The notes under the pieces: model-generated
The model's database searches: none
What the model was told of the DNA's origin: nothing
What the model saw: only the letters and a program-made list of their open reading frames with translations
Position numbers and translations under genes: made by a program
NCBI RefSeq assembly: GCF_005860805.1
Contig: NZ_VCEJ01000002.1
Location: forward strand, 914,375 to 978,374
Reading direction: 5' to 3'
Length of the DNA stretch: 64,000 bases
Source of the DNA: Dyadobacter luticola
Lineage (GTDB): Bacteria > Bacteroidota > Bacteroidia > Cytophagales > Spirosomataceae
In this document: positions 8,785-17,955 of the stretch, piece by piece
Layout: each line of letters opens with the position of its first letter
Numbering within the stretch: position 1 is the stretch's first letter

Positions 8785-9758
8785 GAAGCAAAGCCGAGTA
8801 TCTTGCGGACTTTTGCGACAGTTTCCCGGGCAATTTCGCGGGCCTTCGCTTCTCCCTCAATCAGAATATTTTCCAGCTCGGCCCGGTTTTCCATATAGTA
8901 GTTGAAAATCCGGCGCGGCTCGGCGTATTTTTCCAGCATACATTCAAACAAAGCCTGTTTCGCGTGGCCATAGCCATAACCACCATTCAGGTAATTTCGG
9001 CGCATTGTTTCAACGTCTTCCGCTGAGGCTACGAGACTGTATAATTTAAATGTAATGTCGCTCTCCGGGTCTTTGGGCTCTTCCAGCGGCGTGGAATCCG
9101 AAACGATTTTTTTAATAACTTTTTTAAGCTCGTTTTCCGGCAGGAAAATGTCAATATAATTATGGTAAGACTTGCTCATTTTTTGCCCGTCAATGCCCGG
9201 AACAGTCATCACCCGCTCATCGATCAGTGGTTCGGGAAGTACTAAAATGTCTTCACCGGCCGCTGCATTAAAACGCGACGCAATGTCCTTGGTCATTTCC
9301 AGATGTTGTTTCTGGTCTTTTCCTACGGGAACAATGTTGGCGTTATAAAGCAAAATATCAGCCGCCTGCAACACTGGGTATGTGAACAAGCCTGCATTTA
9401 CATCGGCCAGTTTTTCTGATTTTTCTTTATATGAAGTAGCATTGGCCAGCATCGGGAAAGGTGTGAAGCAGCTCAGATACCAGGCCAGTTCGGCATGTTC
9501 CTGGATACGGGATTGTCGCCAGAAAACATTCGTACTGACATCGAAACCAAACGCAAGCCAGGTTGCCGCGATAGCCCGCACATATTCAGCACGCTCCTGA
9601 CCATTTTTAATTGTAATCAGCGAATGAAGGTCTGCAATGAAGAAAAAAGATTCGTTTTCCGGATTTTTTGAAAGCTCGATTGCCGGCTGGATCGCCCCGA
9701 GAATATTACCTAAATGCGGCCTGCCGCTACTCTGAATGCCTGTAAGAATTCTGGCCAT
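8781..9758 (-). CDS. trpS: Tryptophanyl-tRNA synthetase
   Basis: 325 residues, normal for bacterial TrpRS, a class Ic synthetase that charges tRNA-Trp. The ATP-binding motifs are visible: SSGRPHLGNILGA (HIGH-type) near the N-terminus and KMSKSY in the middle. TSYKEKS and PVGKDQKQHLEMT are further family signatures. It is the first gene of the run trpS-PAP2-prs-rplY and is divergent from the DUF2461 gene. Confidence 0.97.
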   Translation of the reverse strand: MARILTGIQSSGRPHLGNILGAIQPAIELSKNPENESFFFIADLHSLITIKNGQERAEYVRAIAATWLAFGFDVSTNVFWRQSRIQEHAELAWYLSCFTPFPMLANATSYKEKSEKLADVNAGLFTYPVLQAADILLYNANIVPVGKDQKQHLEMTKDIASRFNAAAGEDILVLPEPLIDERVMTVPGIDGQKMSKSYHNYIDIFLPENELKKVIKKIVSDSTPLEEPKDPESDITFKLYSLVASAEDVETMRRNYLNGGYGYGHAKQALFECMLEKYAEPRRIFNYYMENRAELENILIEGEAKAREIARETVAKVRKILGFAS

Positions 9759-9862
9759 TTAAAATTTTGTTGCTGAAAATGTCTCCTTTCGTATCTCCAA
9801 AATTCGCTAAATTGGATCACAAAACGTAGCAAATTCGAATTTAATAGCTTCATCAAGATCTG

Positions 9863-10528
9863 ATGGATTCCAAAACACTTCACTTTTTAAGTCAGTTAGC
9901 AGAGAATAATAACAGGGACTGGTTTCAGGCAAACCGTAAACTTTACGACGCCGCAAAGGCTGATATGGAGCAACTTGTGGGATATCTGATTCAGGAAGTA
10001 GGCAAGTTTCAGGACCTGGGGAATATTCAGGTCAAAGACTGTCTGCTGCGCATCAACCGCGACATCCGTTTTTCAAAAAACAAGGCGCCTTATAAAAACA
10101 ACCTGAGCGCCGGCATCGGTCCCGGCGGCAAAAGTTCAGGCAAAATCGATTACTACATTCAGATACAGCCACACGGCCAGACATTCCTGGGCGGCGGGAT
10201 GTGGGAAACAACGCCGGAGCAAATCGCCAGGTACCGGCAGGAAGTGGATTACAATGCACAGGAGCTGAAAACCATCATCGAAGACAAAGATTTCCGTGCA
10301 TATTTCCCTGAAATCCACGGCGATGCGCTCAAAACCGTCCCCAAAGGCTACGCCAAAGACAATCCCGAAATCGAGCTCCTAAAAAGAAAGCAACTCTTTT
10401 TCATGCATCAATACACAGACAAGGAAGTTTCATCCAAAGATTTTGGCAAACAGGTTTTAAAAGGGATTGAGCTGCTAAAACCTTTTACGGATTATATGAA
10501 CCATGTGCTTTATAATCAGGGGGAGTAA
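9863..10528 (+). CDS. DUF2461 family protein
   Basis: 221 residues, typical of the DUF2461/TIGR02453 family. Diagnostic segments are the N-terminal FLSQLAENNNRDWFQANR, RINRDIRFSKNKAPYK and the glycine-rich GPGGKSSG. The family is widespread in bacteria and fungi, has no signal peptide here and has no established biochemical function. It stands alone between trpS (divergent) and dnaE, with 157 bases before dnaE. I do not assign a role. Confidence 0.88.
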   Translation: MDSKTLHFLSQLAENNNRDWFQANRKLYDAAKADMEQLVGYLIQEVGKFQDLGNIQVKDCLLRINRDIRFSKNKAPYKNNLSAGIGPGGKSSGKIDYYIQIQPHGQTFLGGGMWETTPEQIARYRQEVDYNAQELKTIIEDKDFRAYFPEIHGDALKTVPKGYAKDNPEIELLKRKQLFFMHQYTDKEVSSKDFGKQVLKGIELLKPFTDYMNHVLYNQGE

Positions 10529-10685
10529 GTAAATTTTTTCCGTTTTCCTCAAAGGAGTAGAGCCCGCGGGGAATTTTGACAGGCATTTTGCCGGTTATAC
10601 TTTATATTTCGTTAAGCGACCTTTTCAAATTCTCAGTTTATCGCGAAGGTTATTATCCACTCGGTTAAACCCCAAATACCCCAAA

Positions 10686-13600
10686 ATGCAATTTTCCCAC
10701 TTACATTGCCACACCCAGTTTTCGTTGCTGGATGGGGCTGCTGATATCAAAAAACTATTTAAGAAGGCCAAAGAGGACAACATGCCTGCGGTGGCCATCA
10801 CCGACCATGGGAATATGTTCGGGGTTTTTGAGTTTGTGGCGGAGGGGAACAAGCAGGGAATCAAGCCGATTGTCGGGTGTGAATTTTATGTCGTGGAAGA
10901 CCGGCATGTGCGGCAGTTTACTAAGGATAAAAAGGACGTGCGTTTTCATCAGCTGCTGCTGGCGAAGGACGAGATCGGGTATAAAAACCTGATCAAAATG
11001 TGCTCGCTCGGTTTTATCGAGGGGATGTATGGGAAATATCCCAGGATTGATAAAGAGCTGATTGTCAAGTATCATAAAGGGCTGATTGCAACGACTTGCT
11101 GTATCGGGGCGGTGATTCCGAAGACGATTTTGCGGCAGGGCGAAGAGGCGGCGGAGCGCGAATTTAAATGGTGGCTGGATCTGTTCGGGGAAGATTTTTA
11201 CGTCGAATTACAGCGTCACGAGATCCGCGACCAGTACATTGTGAATGAAGTGCTGGTAAGGTTTGCAAAAAAGTATAATGTAAAAATTATTTGTTCCAAT
11301 GATTCACATTACGTGGATCGGGACGATTGGAATGCGCATGATATCTTGCTGTGTATCAACACAGGGGATAAACAAAGTACGCCATCTGCCAAAGATTTTG
11401 ACGACGATAAAGGTATCCCCAAAGGTTCGAGATTCGCGTTTTACAATGATCAGTTTTATTTCAAAAAGACCAGCGAAATGCTCTCGTTGTTCAACGATTT
11501 ACCTGAGTCGCTGGACAATACCAATGAGATCGTTGACAAGATCAAAACCCTTGATCTGAGAAAAGATATTTTGCTGCCCAACTTCCCGATCCCAGAGGAG
11601 TTTAAGACCCATACCTTGTCGGAAATGGTGGGAAAAAAAGAGTTGACGGCGGACGTTTTGAACCAGTGGGAATACCTTAAACACCTCACATTCGAAGGTG
11701 CGCACCGGAAATACGGCACGATTACCCCGGCGGTCGAGGAGCGGATTAACTTCGAATTGAATACGATCCGGAATATGGGTTTTCCGGGTTACTTCCTGAT
11801 CGTGGCCGATTTTATCGATGCCGGACGAAAAATGGGCGTTTTCATCGGTCCGGGACGTGGTTCTGCGGCTGGCTCGGTGGTGGCCTATGCTACGGGTATC
11901 ACAAACATTGACCCGGTCAAGTACGACCTGCTTTTTGAGCGTTTCCTGAATCCTGACCGTATTTCACTTCCTGATATTGATACGGATTTTGACGATGAAG
12001 GTCGCCAGAAAGTGATTGATTATGTGGTAAAAAAATATGGCTACAACCAGGTTGCACAGATCGTGACTTATGGTACGATGGCCGCCAAATCAGCGATCAA
12101 GGATGTGGCCCGTGTGATGGATTTGCCGCTGCCCGACGCAAATGCACTGGCTAAACTGGTGCCTGATAAGCCGACTTATAACATGACCCTCAACCGGATT
12201 TTCACCGCGCCGCTCGAAGGCGAAGGAAGTCTGATGAAAAAGGAGGGTATTGCGCCTGAGGAACTTGATAATGTCAAGAAAATGCGTGCGATCGCGCTTG
12301 GTAACGATTTACAGGCGAGCGTCTTGCAAGAAGCTCGAAGGCTGGAAGGAACTGTCAGAAATACCGGTATCCATGCCGCAGGTATCATCATTGCGCCGAG
12401 TGATCTGACCGAAATTATTCCGGTAAGTACCTCCAAGGATTCGGATTTTTTGATCACCCAATATCAGGGAAAAATCATTGAGGATGCGGGGGTAATCAAG
12501 ATGGACTTCCTGGGTCTCCGAAATTTGACCATTATTAAGGAAGCGTTGCGGCTGATCAAGCAAAATCACGGCAAAGAAATTGTGATCGACGATGTGCCGC
12601 TCGACGATCCTCTCGTGTTTGAGCTTTTCCAGCGAGGTGAAACAAACGCGATTTTTCAGTTCGAATCCGACGGGATGAAAAAGTACATGCGAGACCTCAT
12701 TCCCGACCGGTTTGAGCACTTGATCGCGATGAACGCATTATACCGTCCCGGCCCGATCGCCTACATTCCAAACTTCATCCGGCGAAAAAATGGCCTTGAA
12801 GAAGTTACCTACGATTTACCTGAGCTGGAAGAATATCTGGCTGACACTTATGGAATTACGGTCTACCAGGAGCAGGTAATGCTTTTGTCCCAAAAGCTGG
12901 CGGGATTTACAAAAGGTCAGGCGGATACATTGCGTAAAGCGATGGGCAAGAAGCAGATCGAAACCCTGAACAAGCTCAAAGGCGACTTTATGAAAGGCGG
13001 GACAGAAAAAGGTCTCGACGCCAAAAAACTGGAAAAGATCTGGACTGACTGGGAAGCATTTGCGTCCTACGCGTTCAACAAATCGCACTCGACCTGCTAT
13101 GCTTTCGTCGCGTACCAGACAGCTTATCTGAAAGCACATTATCCTGCTGAATATATGGCGGCGGTTTTAACTAGCTCGCTGGGCAATATTGACAAGATTA
13201 CCTTCTTTATGGAGGAATGTAAAAACCTGGGGATCAAAGTTTTGGGTCCGGATATCAATGAATCGGACAGGCAATTTAATGTCAACAAAAGAGGTGAGAT
13301 TCGCTTTGGACTGGCTGGGGTAAAAGGTAGCGGCGACGCGGCGGTTGAATCGCTCATTGAGGAGCGAAATGCAAATGGTCCATTCAAGGATATTTTCGAT
13401 TTCATGACGCGCGTGAACTTGCGGACGGTAAATAAGAAAACATTGGAAAGCTTGGCGTACGCTGGTGGTTTCGATTGTTTCCAGGAATATCACCGCGCGC
13501 AATATTTTACCGCAGAAGCCGGCGAGAACAGCACATTTATTGAAAAATTGATTCGCTATGCGAACAACCACCACGCCGAAAAATCGTCTGCACAAGCTTC

Positions 13601-14336
13601 ACTTTTCGGCTCAATGAGCGGCGGCGATACGACACTTGCAAAACCCAAAGCAGCCGATATTATGCCTTGGGACGACCTGGCAAAATTGCGGTATGAGCAG
13701 GAAGTGGTTGGGTTTTACATTTCGGGGCATCCGCTGGATACATTCCGGGTCGAGCTCGATAATTTTTGCACTTGTACTGTGCAAAAGGTGATGGAAATTG
13801 CGGAGGGAGAGCGGTCGCCGCGTTATTTTGGCAAGGAAATCAATGTGGCAGGCATTGTAACCAGCGCGCAGGAAAGAATGTCGCGGAATGGCAGCAGTTT
13901 TATGATTTTCAAAATCGAAGACTACCAGGGTTCGATGGAAATGTTGCTCGGCGGGGAAGATTATATCCGGTTTAAAAATTACCTGCAAGTTGGTCAGTTC
14001 CTGTACATTAAAGGTAAGGTGCAAAACCGCTGGAAGCAGGAAGACCAGTTCGAATTTAAAATTTCGCAGATACAATTACTTCCGGAAATCAGGGAGAGAA
14101 TGTGCAAGAAAATCAAGATTAACCTGACGCTGGATCAGATTGATGCGCAATTTATTCATATGCTGAATGATACATTCAGTAACCATCCTGGTTCTTGCCT
14201 TGTGAACATGACGGTTGTTGATCCTGAAACGCACCTGGAAGTGGAAATGCTTTCGCGGGGCTACCGCATCGCTCCAACCAATGAACTTTTTAAAGTTTTG
14301 AGCGGCTTTCACGGAGTTAAATTCTCATTAAACTGA
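10686..14336 (+). CDS. dnaE: DNA polymerase III subunit alpha
   Basis: 1216 residues, the replicative polymerase catalytic subunit of the DnaE type. The N-terminal PHP domain starts at HLHCHTQFSLLDGA and ITDHGNMFG. The polymerase active site is visible in PDIDTDFDDEGR, with the nearby GPGRGSAAGSVV. The C-terminal third has helix-hairpin-helix and OB-fold regions (INVAGIVTSAQERMS). The frame is intact over 3.65 kb. It is transcribed alone, followed 91 bases later by trxA. Confidence 0.97.
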   Translation: MQFSHLHCHTQFSLLDGAADIKKLFKKAKEDNMPAVAITDHGNMFGVFEFVAEGNKQGIKPIVGCEFYVVEDRHVRQFTKDKKDVRFHQLLLAKDEIGYKNLIKMCSLGFIEGMYGKYPRIDKELIVKYHKGLIATTCCIGAVIPKTILRQGEEAAEREFKWWLDLFGEDFYVELQRHEIRDQYIVNEVLVRFAKKYNVKIICSNDSHYVDRDDWNAHDILLCINTGDKQSTPSAKDFDDDKGIPKGSRFAFYNDQFYFKKTSEMLSLFNDLPESLDNTNEIVDKIKTLDLRKDILLPNFPIPEEFKTHTLSEMVGKKELTADVLNQWEYLKHLTFEGAHRKYGTITPAVEERINFELNTIRNMGFPGYFLIVADFIDAGRKMGVFIGPGRGSAAGSVVAYATGITNIDPVKYDLLFERFLNPDRISLPDIDTDFDDEGRQKVIDYVVKKYGYNQVAQIVTYGTMAAKSAIKDVARVMDLPLPDANALAKLVPDKPTYNMTLNRIFTAPLEGEGSLMKKEGIAPEELDNVKKMRAIALGNDLQASVLQEARRLEGTVRNTGIHAAGIIIAPSDLTEIIPVSTSKDSDFLITQYQGKIIEDAGVIKMDFLGLRNLTIIKEALRLIKQNHGKEIVIDDVPLDDPLVFELFQRGETNAIFQFESDGMKKYMRDLIPDRFEHLIAMNALYRPGPIAYIPNFIRRKNGLEEVTYDLPELEEYLADTYGITVYQEQVMLLSQKLAGFTKGQADTLRKAMGKKQIETLNKLKGDFMKGGTEKGLDAKKLEKIWTDWEAFASYAFNKSHSTCYAFVAYQTAYLKAHYPAEYMAAVLTSSLGNIDKITFFMEECKNLGIKVLGPDINESDRQFNVNKRGEIRFGLAGVKGSGDAAVESLIEERNANGPFKDIFDFMTRVNLRTVNKKTLESLAYAGGFDCFQEYHRAQYFTAEAGENSTFIEKLIRYANNHHAEKSSAQASLFGSMSGGDTTLAKPKAADIMPWDDLAKLRYEQEVVGFYISGHPLDTFRVELDNFCTCTVQKVMEIAEGERSPRYFGKEINVAGIVTSAQERMSRNGSSFMIFKIEDYQGSMEMLLGGEDYIRFKNYLQVGQFLYIKGKVQNRWKQEDQFEFKISQIQLLPEIRERMCKKIKINLTLDQIDAQFIHMLNDTFSNHPGSCLVNMTVVDPETHLEVEMLSRGYRIAPTNELFKVLSGFHGVKFSLN

Positions 14337-14427
14337 TTTGTGTTATTCACTTCATACCAGGAACTTTTAGACGTCAATAATCCTTATCATACCAGATTAT
14401 TATTAAAAACATTAGACACTTTTTAAC

Positions 14428-14760
14428 ATGGGAAAAGCAGTTGAAATAACCGATGGCACCTTCGAGGAACTGATCCAGGGCGATAAACCGGTACTTGTAG
14501 ATTTTTGGGCAGAATGGTGTGGCCCTTGTAAAATGATCGGACCGGTTGTAGAGCAATTGGCTGGTGAATATGAAGGAAAAGCCGTGATTGGGAAAATGGA
14601 TGTGGATATGAATTCTTCGGTTCCCGCCAAATTCGGTATCCGCAGCATCCCGACATTAATGATTTTCAAAGGAGGACAATTAGTTGATAAAGTAGTGGGC
14701 GTTGTTCCTAAAACTACTTTGGAAGATAAACTAAACGCGCAGATCGAAGCTACTGTATAG
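14428..14760 (+). CDS. trxA: Thioredoxin
   Basis: 110 residues, single-domain cytoplasmic thioredoxin. The redox site WCGPCK sits at about residues 31-36 in WAEWCGPCKM, and the cis-proline loop is SIPTLMIF. It reduces disulfides in target enzymes such as ribonucleotide reductase, using electrons from thioredoxin reductase. A strong terminator follows immediately. Confidence 0.97.
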   Translation: MGKAVEITDGTFEELIQGDKPVLVDFWAEWCGPCKMIGPVVEQLAGEYEGKAVIGKMDVDMNSSVPAKFGIRSIPTLMIFKGGQLVDKVVGVVPKTTLEDKLNAQIEATV

Positions 14761-14790
14761 CTCTTGCCGTTAAATAATTGACATTGACAA

Positions 14791-14815
14791 AAGCCCTGAT
14801 TACAGGGCTTTTTTT
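14791..14815 (+). terminator. Rho-independent terminator after trxA
   Basis: Stem AAGCCCTG (14791-14798) and CAGGGCTT (14803-14810), 4-base loop, followed by a run of T on the plus strand. Confidence 0.85.
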
Positions 14816-14832
14816 GTGGTGAAGTTTTTCAG

Positions 14833-14856
14833 AAGGTATATTTTTATATACCTTTG
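14833..14856 (+). promoter_or_regulatory. hicAB promoter -7 box overlapped by a 9-bp inverted repeat operator
   Basis: A perfect inverted repeat AAGGTATAT (14833-14841) and ATATACCTT (14846-14854) surrounds a TTTT centre. The right arm overlaps an exact TAnnTTTG box (TACCTTTG, 14849-14856), 28 bases before the hicA ATG at 14884. A dyad over the promoter is what an autoregulating antitoxin with a DNA-binding domain needs, and HicB here has such a domain. Binding itself is inferred. Confidence 0.6.
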
Positions 14857-14883
14857 ATAAGAACAACTATACTCACACAACTA

Positions 14884-15063
14884 ATGAAATATTCGGAGTT
14901 TCACCGCCTGATCCGGCGGAATGGTTGGATACGTATCCGGACTCGTGGTAGTCACTATACCTATTCAAAGGATGGGGTCAATGTTACAGTACCGTTTCAC
15001 GGATCACAGGAAATGTATGAGCCTTTGCGAAAGAGGATTTCGAAACAAATGGCATTGAACTAA
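14884..15063 (+). CDS. hicA: HicA family mRNA interferase toxin
   Basis: 59 residues from the ATG at 14884. A TTG at 14854 is in frame but lies inside the promoter dyad, so I reject it. The sequence has the HicA layout: KYSEFHRLIRRNGW, then RTRGSHYTY with the catalytic-type His, then VTVPFHGSQE and a basic C-terminus. HicA toxins are small double-stranded-RNA-binding-fold proteins that cleave mRNA without the ribosome. The antitoxin gene starts 10 bases downstream. Confidence 0.88.
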   Translation: MKYSEFHRLIRRNGWIRIRTRGSHYTYSKDGVNVTVPFHGSQEMYEPLRKRISKQMALN

Positions 15064-15073
15064 TTAAAATGTT

Positions 15074-15469
15074 ATGAAAACAATCAAAGTCATCATCGGG
15101 CGAAGCAAAGACCATTACGGAGCTTACGCCGAAAATGTGAATAAAATATACGGCGGCGGCAATACGATAGAAGAAGTTAAAAACTCTGTTTTAGAATGCA
15201 TTGAAATAGTCAAAACATTCGATAGTAAGAATATTCCAGCAGCATTGAAGGGAGAATACGAAATTGAATGGAAGCTTGACGTAGGGAGTTTTCTTCAATA
15301 TTATAAGGGCATTTTCAGCCAGACGGGTATTGCAAAGTTGACCGGTATTAATGAAAAGCTTTTAAATCATTATGCCTCGGGGATAAAGAAGCCACGTCCT
15401 GCTCAGGCAAAAAAAATAGAAAATGCCTTACATAAATTGGGTAATGAATTGTTGGCAGTGAAACTATAA
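15074..15469 (+). CDS. hicB: HicB-like antitoxin with C-terminal helix-turn-helix
   Basis: 131 residues. The N-terminal ~70 residues are a HicB-like partial RNase H fold (KVIIGRSKDHYGAYAENV, GNTIEEVKNSVLECIE), the part that would block HicA. The C-terminal ~55 residues form an XRE-like helix-turn-helix (SQTGIAKLTGINEKLLNHYASG). It lies 10 bases after hicA, and toxin-first order is usual for hicAB. The stop codon lies in the loop of a long perfect hairpin. The upstream dyad at 14833-14854 is the likely binding site. Confidence 0.87.
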   Translation: MKTIKVIIGRSKDHYGAYAENVNKIYGGGNTIEEVKNSVLECIEIVKTFDSKNIPAALKGEYEIEWKLDVGSFLQYYKGIFSQTGIAKLTGINEKLLNHYASGIKKPRPAQAKKIENALHKLGNELLAVKL

Positions 15470-15489
15470 TTCACTGCCAACAATTCATT
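15443..15489. terminator. 20-bp perfect hairpin spanning the hicB stop codon
   Basis: Arms 15443-15462 and 15470-15489 are exactly complementary over 20 bases, with a 7-base loop (15463-15469) that holds the last codon and stop of hicB. It lies between convergent genes (hicB ends 15469, the epimerase-like gene ends 15492). There is no strong T-run, so termination is inferred from the stem and the position. Confidence 0.65.
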
Positions 15490-15491
15490 TA

Positions 15492-16370
15492 TCATTCATA
15501 AATCTCAATAACAAAACTTGCCTCGAAATTAGCGTGAGGTGCTAATTTCAAAATACCTTCTTTCTCTTCAAAGTTTTGATTTGACTCTTCTGAATCTGCA
15601 ATTCCAAGCCAGGGCTCGATGCAAACAAAATGGCCGCCTGGCTTAGCCCAGATGCCCAGATATGGGAAATCTTCGTAGTGCACGGTGATGACCTGGCCGG
15701 ATTTTGTGCTTCTCAGACTTACTTGTTTTGAGACTAAATGCTTGAAAATGAGTGCGTCGTTATCAAACAAATGTTCATTCAAATGAAGAATATTGGTATG
15801 TTCCAGCACGGCCCGCGTTTCGTTCTTTACCAGTCCGTCTTTTGATAAAAGCCAGGTCGAATCGTTTTCAACCGCTTCGAATTCCAGATAATAATCTTCA
15901 TACGTTTCACCTTCATGCAGCGGACATTTGAATGCAGGATGTCCGCCGAGGGAGAAAAGCATTTCGTTTTCACCATGATTAATCACTTTGTGGTGGACGA
16001 TCAATTTGTTTCCATCAAGCTTATAGATAATGAGAAACTCGAATTGAAATGGATAAATCGCCAGTGATTCTTCATCATATTTTAAGCCAAAAGTCAGGCT
16101 GTCTTCCGTTTGGTTGACCAGCCTGACTTTTTTATTGTTTCGCACAATACCATGACGCGGCAGTGCATATTGTTTCGCCTGATAAGTAACGAAGCCGTTT
16201 TTAATCGCGCCGATAACCGGAAAAAGCACCGGCGCATGGCTGGCCCAGACATCCGGATCAGCATCCCAGAGATAATCTTTCCCCGTGACCACCGATTGGA
16301 TCTGACTTAATTCCGCGCCGGTTTCACCAACTGTTATTTTTAAATGTTCATTTTTTACTGAATAATCCAT
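15492..16370 (-). CDS. Aldose 1-epimerase family protein (mutarotase-like)
   Basis: 292 residues of the galactose mutarotase-like beta-sandwich superfamily, closest in appearance to the LacX/YeaD-type branch. The motifs LPRHGIVRN, FSLGGHPAFKCP (conserved His) and CIEPWLGIAD (acidic catalytic position) are visible. Such enzymes interconvert sugar anomers or act on sugar phosphates, and the true substrate is often unknown. It lacks a signal peptide, so it should be cytoplasmic. It is convergent with hicAB. Confidence 0.85.
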   Translation of the reverse strand: MDYSVKNEHLKITVGETGAELSQIQSVVTGKDYLWDADPDVWASHAPVLFPVIGAIKNGFVTYQAKQYALPRHGIVRNNKKVRLVNQTEDSLTFGLKYDEESLAIYPFQFEFLIIYKLDGNKLIVHHKVINHGENEMLFSLGGHPAFKCPLHEGETYEDYYLEFEAVENDSTWLLSKDGLVKNETRAVLEHTNILHLNEHLFDNDALIFKHLVSKQVSLRSTKSGQVITVHYEDFPYLGIWAKPGGHFVCIEPWLGIADSEESNQNFEEKEGILKLAPHANFEASFVIEIYE

Positions 16371-16385
16371 CGCATTACAAGATTA

Positions 16386-16405
16386 GCCTCCCGGACCTGG
16401 GAGGC
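16386..16405 (-). terminator. Stem-loop downstream of the short-chain dehydrogenase gene
   Basis: Stem GCCTCCC and GGGAGGC with a 6-base loop, between the SDR stop (16418) and the epimerase start (16370). The following minus-strand sequence has only a weak T content, so termination is not certain. Confidence 0.45.
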
Positions 16406-16417
16406 ATTTCTGTAAAG

Positions 16418-17275
16418 TTAGAAATTATATTTTTCCAGCCACTTTGCTTTTAATGTTGCGCGCGCATCGATAAACTCCTGGTCGGTACCTTCCGCCGCCG
16501 CGTCGAGTGGAAACCGCAGTGGACGGGTACCGGCTGGCATGTTCACCAGTTTCAAAACACCGTCGGCAATCGTTTGCGGGTTCATTTCAAATTGTTCCAT
16601 TTTCCCAAAGAGCGCCTTACCCAGACCATTGAATTTTTCTGACGCAAACGGTTCATAATGAGCGGCTATCTCGGGTTTGTCGGCCAAAATCCCAGCCTTG
16701 CTACCATTGTTCATTTCAGTGGGATACACGCCCGGCTGGATCGTCACATTTTCAATGTTGAAGGGTTTCAACTCGTCCTGTAAGCCTTCCGTAATGCTCT
16801 CAACGCCGAATTTGGAAGCCAGATAGGGGATCATAAAAGGCAATGTGTGGCCGCTAGCGCCGGAAGTTAAATTGATAATCAGGCCACTTTTCGCTTCACG
16901 CATCGCCGGCAGCACCGCCTGGTAAGTACGCAGCACGCCGTAAAAGTTGATTTCAAACATCGCTTTTACCTGATCAATCGAGTAGGCCTCCAACAGACCA
17001 AATCCCGAAACACCCGCATTATTGACCAGAACATCAATGTGTCCGTATGTTTCAAGCGTTTTTTCAAAAGCATTTTTAACCGATTCGTCGCTGGTAATGT
17101 CTATTTCTACCACATCCACATTTGGTAATGCGCCAAGCTCGCTGGCGACTTTTTGATTTTTTCCGGCGATGTCGCGCATCCCGGCGATTACCTGGTGGCC
17201 CGCTTCTGCCAATGTGATGGTTATCAGTTTTCCGAAGCCTGTACTTGTTCCTGTTACAAAAATTATCTTTTTCAT
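16418..17275 (-). CDS. Short-chain dehydrogenase/reductase (SDR)
   Basis: 285 residues from the ATG at 17275, chosen because KKIIFVTGTSTGFGK is the usual SDR beginning. An upstream in-frame ATG at 17365 would add 30 non-SDR residues. The NAD(P) motif TGTSTGFG, the NNAG motif and the catalytic YxxxK (YLASKFG) are present. The preference for NADP and the substrate are unknown. It follows the Crp/Fnr gene on the same strand after about 100 bases, so it may be a regulated target of that protein. Confidence 0.9.
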   Translation of the reverse strand: MKKIIFVTGTSTGFGKLITITLAEAGHQVIAGMRDIAGKNQKVASELGALPNVDVVEIDITSDESVKNAFEKTLETYGHIDVLVNNAGVSGFGLLEAYSIDQVKAMFEINFYGVLRTYQAVLPAMREAKSGLIINLTSGASGHTLPFMIPYLASKFGVESITEGLQDELKPFNIENVTIQPGVYPTEMNNGSKAGILADKPEIAAHYEPFASEKFNGLGKALFGKMEQFEMNPQTIADGVLKLVNMPAGTRPLRFPLDAAAEGTDQEFIDARATLKAKWLEKYNF

Positions 17276-17376
17276 TTTGCGATCATCTTTATGTTTTAAT
17301 GATGCAAAATTGCAGCCGAGAAGCCCCTCGATCCATTGACTTTTGCTGGAAAAAGGCATTGACATTTGTCAACGTT

Positions 17377-17955
17377 TCATTTCGAAGTACCTGGTTTTCT
17401 GACTCTGCTGAGCGTTTCGGGAGAAATGCCGAGGTAGGAGGCGATCATGTGCTGGGGGACGCGGTTGGCGATCGCGGGAAATTTGGAGACAAAGTCCTGG
17501 TATTTTTCTTCCGCGGTGTAGGTAATGTTGGCGTGAATCCGGTCCTGGTTCACGACGAAACTTCGCTGCAAAATGTTGTTGATCAAATCGTTGAATGCAG
17601 GGATAGCTGTACACAACATTTCAAAATCCTGCTTTTTGATCAATAAAATATCTGATTCTTCCAGCGCTTCAATGTTGAATTTCGAAGGCAGCCCCGAGGT
17701 TAAGCTGCTGCGGTCACCGGCCCAGTGATATTCTGGCGCGAATGTCATAATGTGTTCCTGGCCTTTGTTATCGACGGAATACGTCCGTAGAAATCCTTTG
17801 CAAACAAACGCATGTAGCTGCCAAACATCGCCTTCCTGTAGCAAATACTGCCTTTTCCGGAGATGCTTGATATGGCTTACAGAGGCAATCAACGCCAACT
17901 CTTCCTCCGTCAGCGTAATTTTGTCGGTCAGGTATTTTTTAAAAATATCAAACAT
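17377..17955 (-). CDS. Crp/Fnr family transcriptional regulator
   Basis: 192 residues. The N-terminal ~120 residues are a cyclic-nucleotide-binding-type beta roll (RQYLLQEGDVWQLHAFVCKGFLRTY). The C-terminus has a winged helix-turn-helix (MIASYLGISPETLSRVRK). No Fnr cysteines for an Fe-S cluster are visible. Its start overlaps the aminotransferase stop by 8 bases, so it belongs to the ligase gene run above it. The effector and targets are unknown. Confidence 0.88.
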   Translation of the reverse strand: MFDIFKKYLTDKITLTEEELALIASVSHIKHLRKRQYLLQEGDVWQLHAFVCKGFLRTYSVDNKGQEHIMTFAPEYHWAGDRSSLTSGLPSKFNIEALEESDILLIKKQDFEMLCTAIPAFNDLINNILQRSFVVNQDRIHANITYTAEEKYQDFVSKFPAIANRVPQHMIASYLGISPETLSRVRKPGTSK

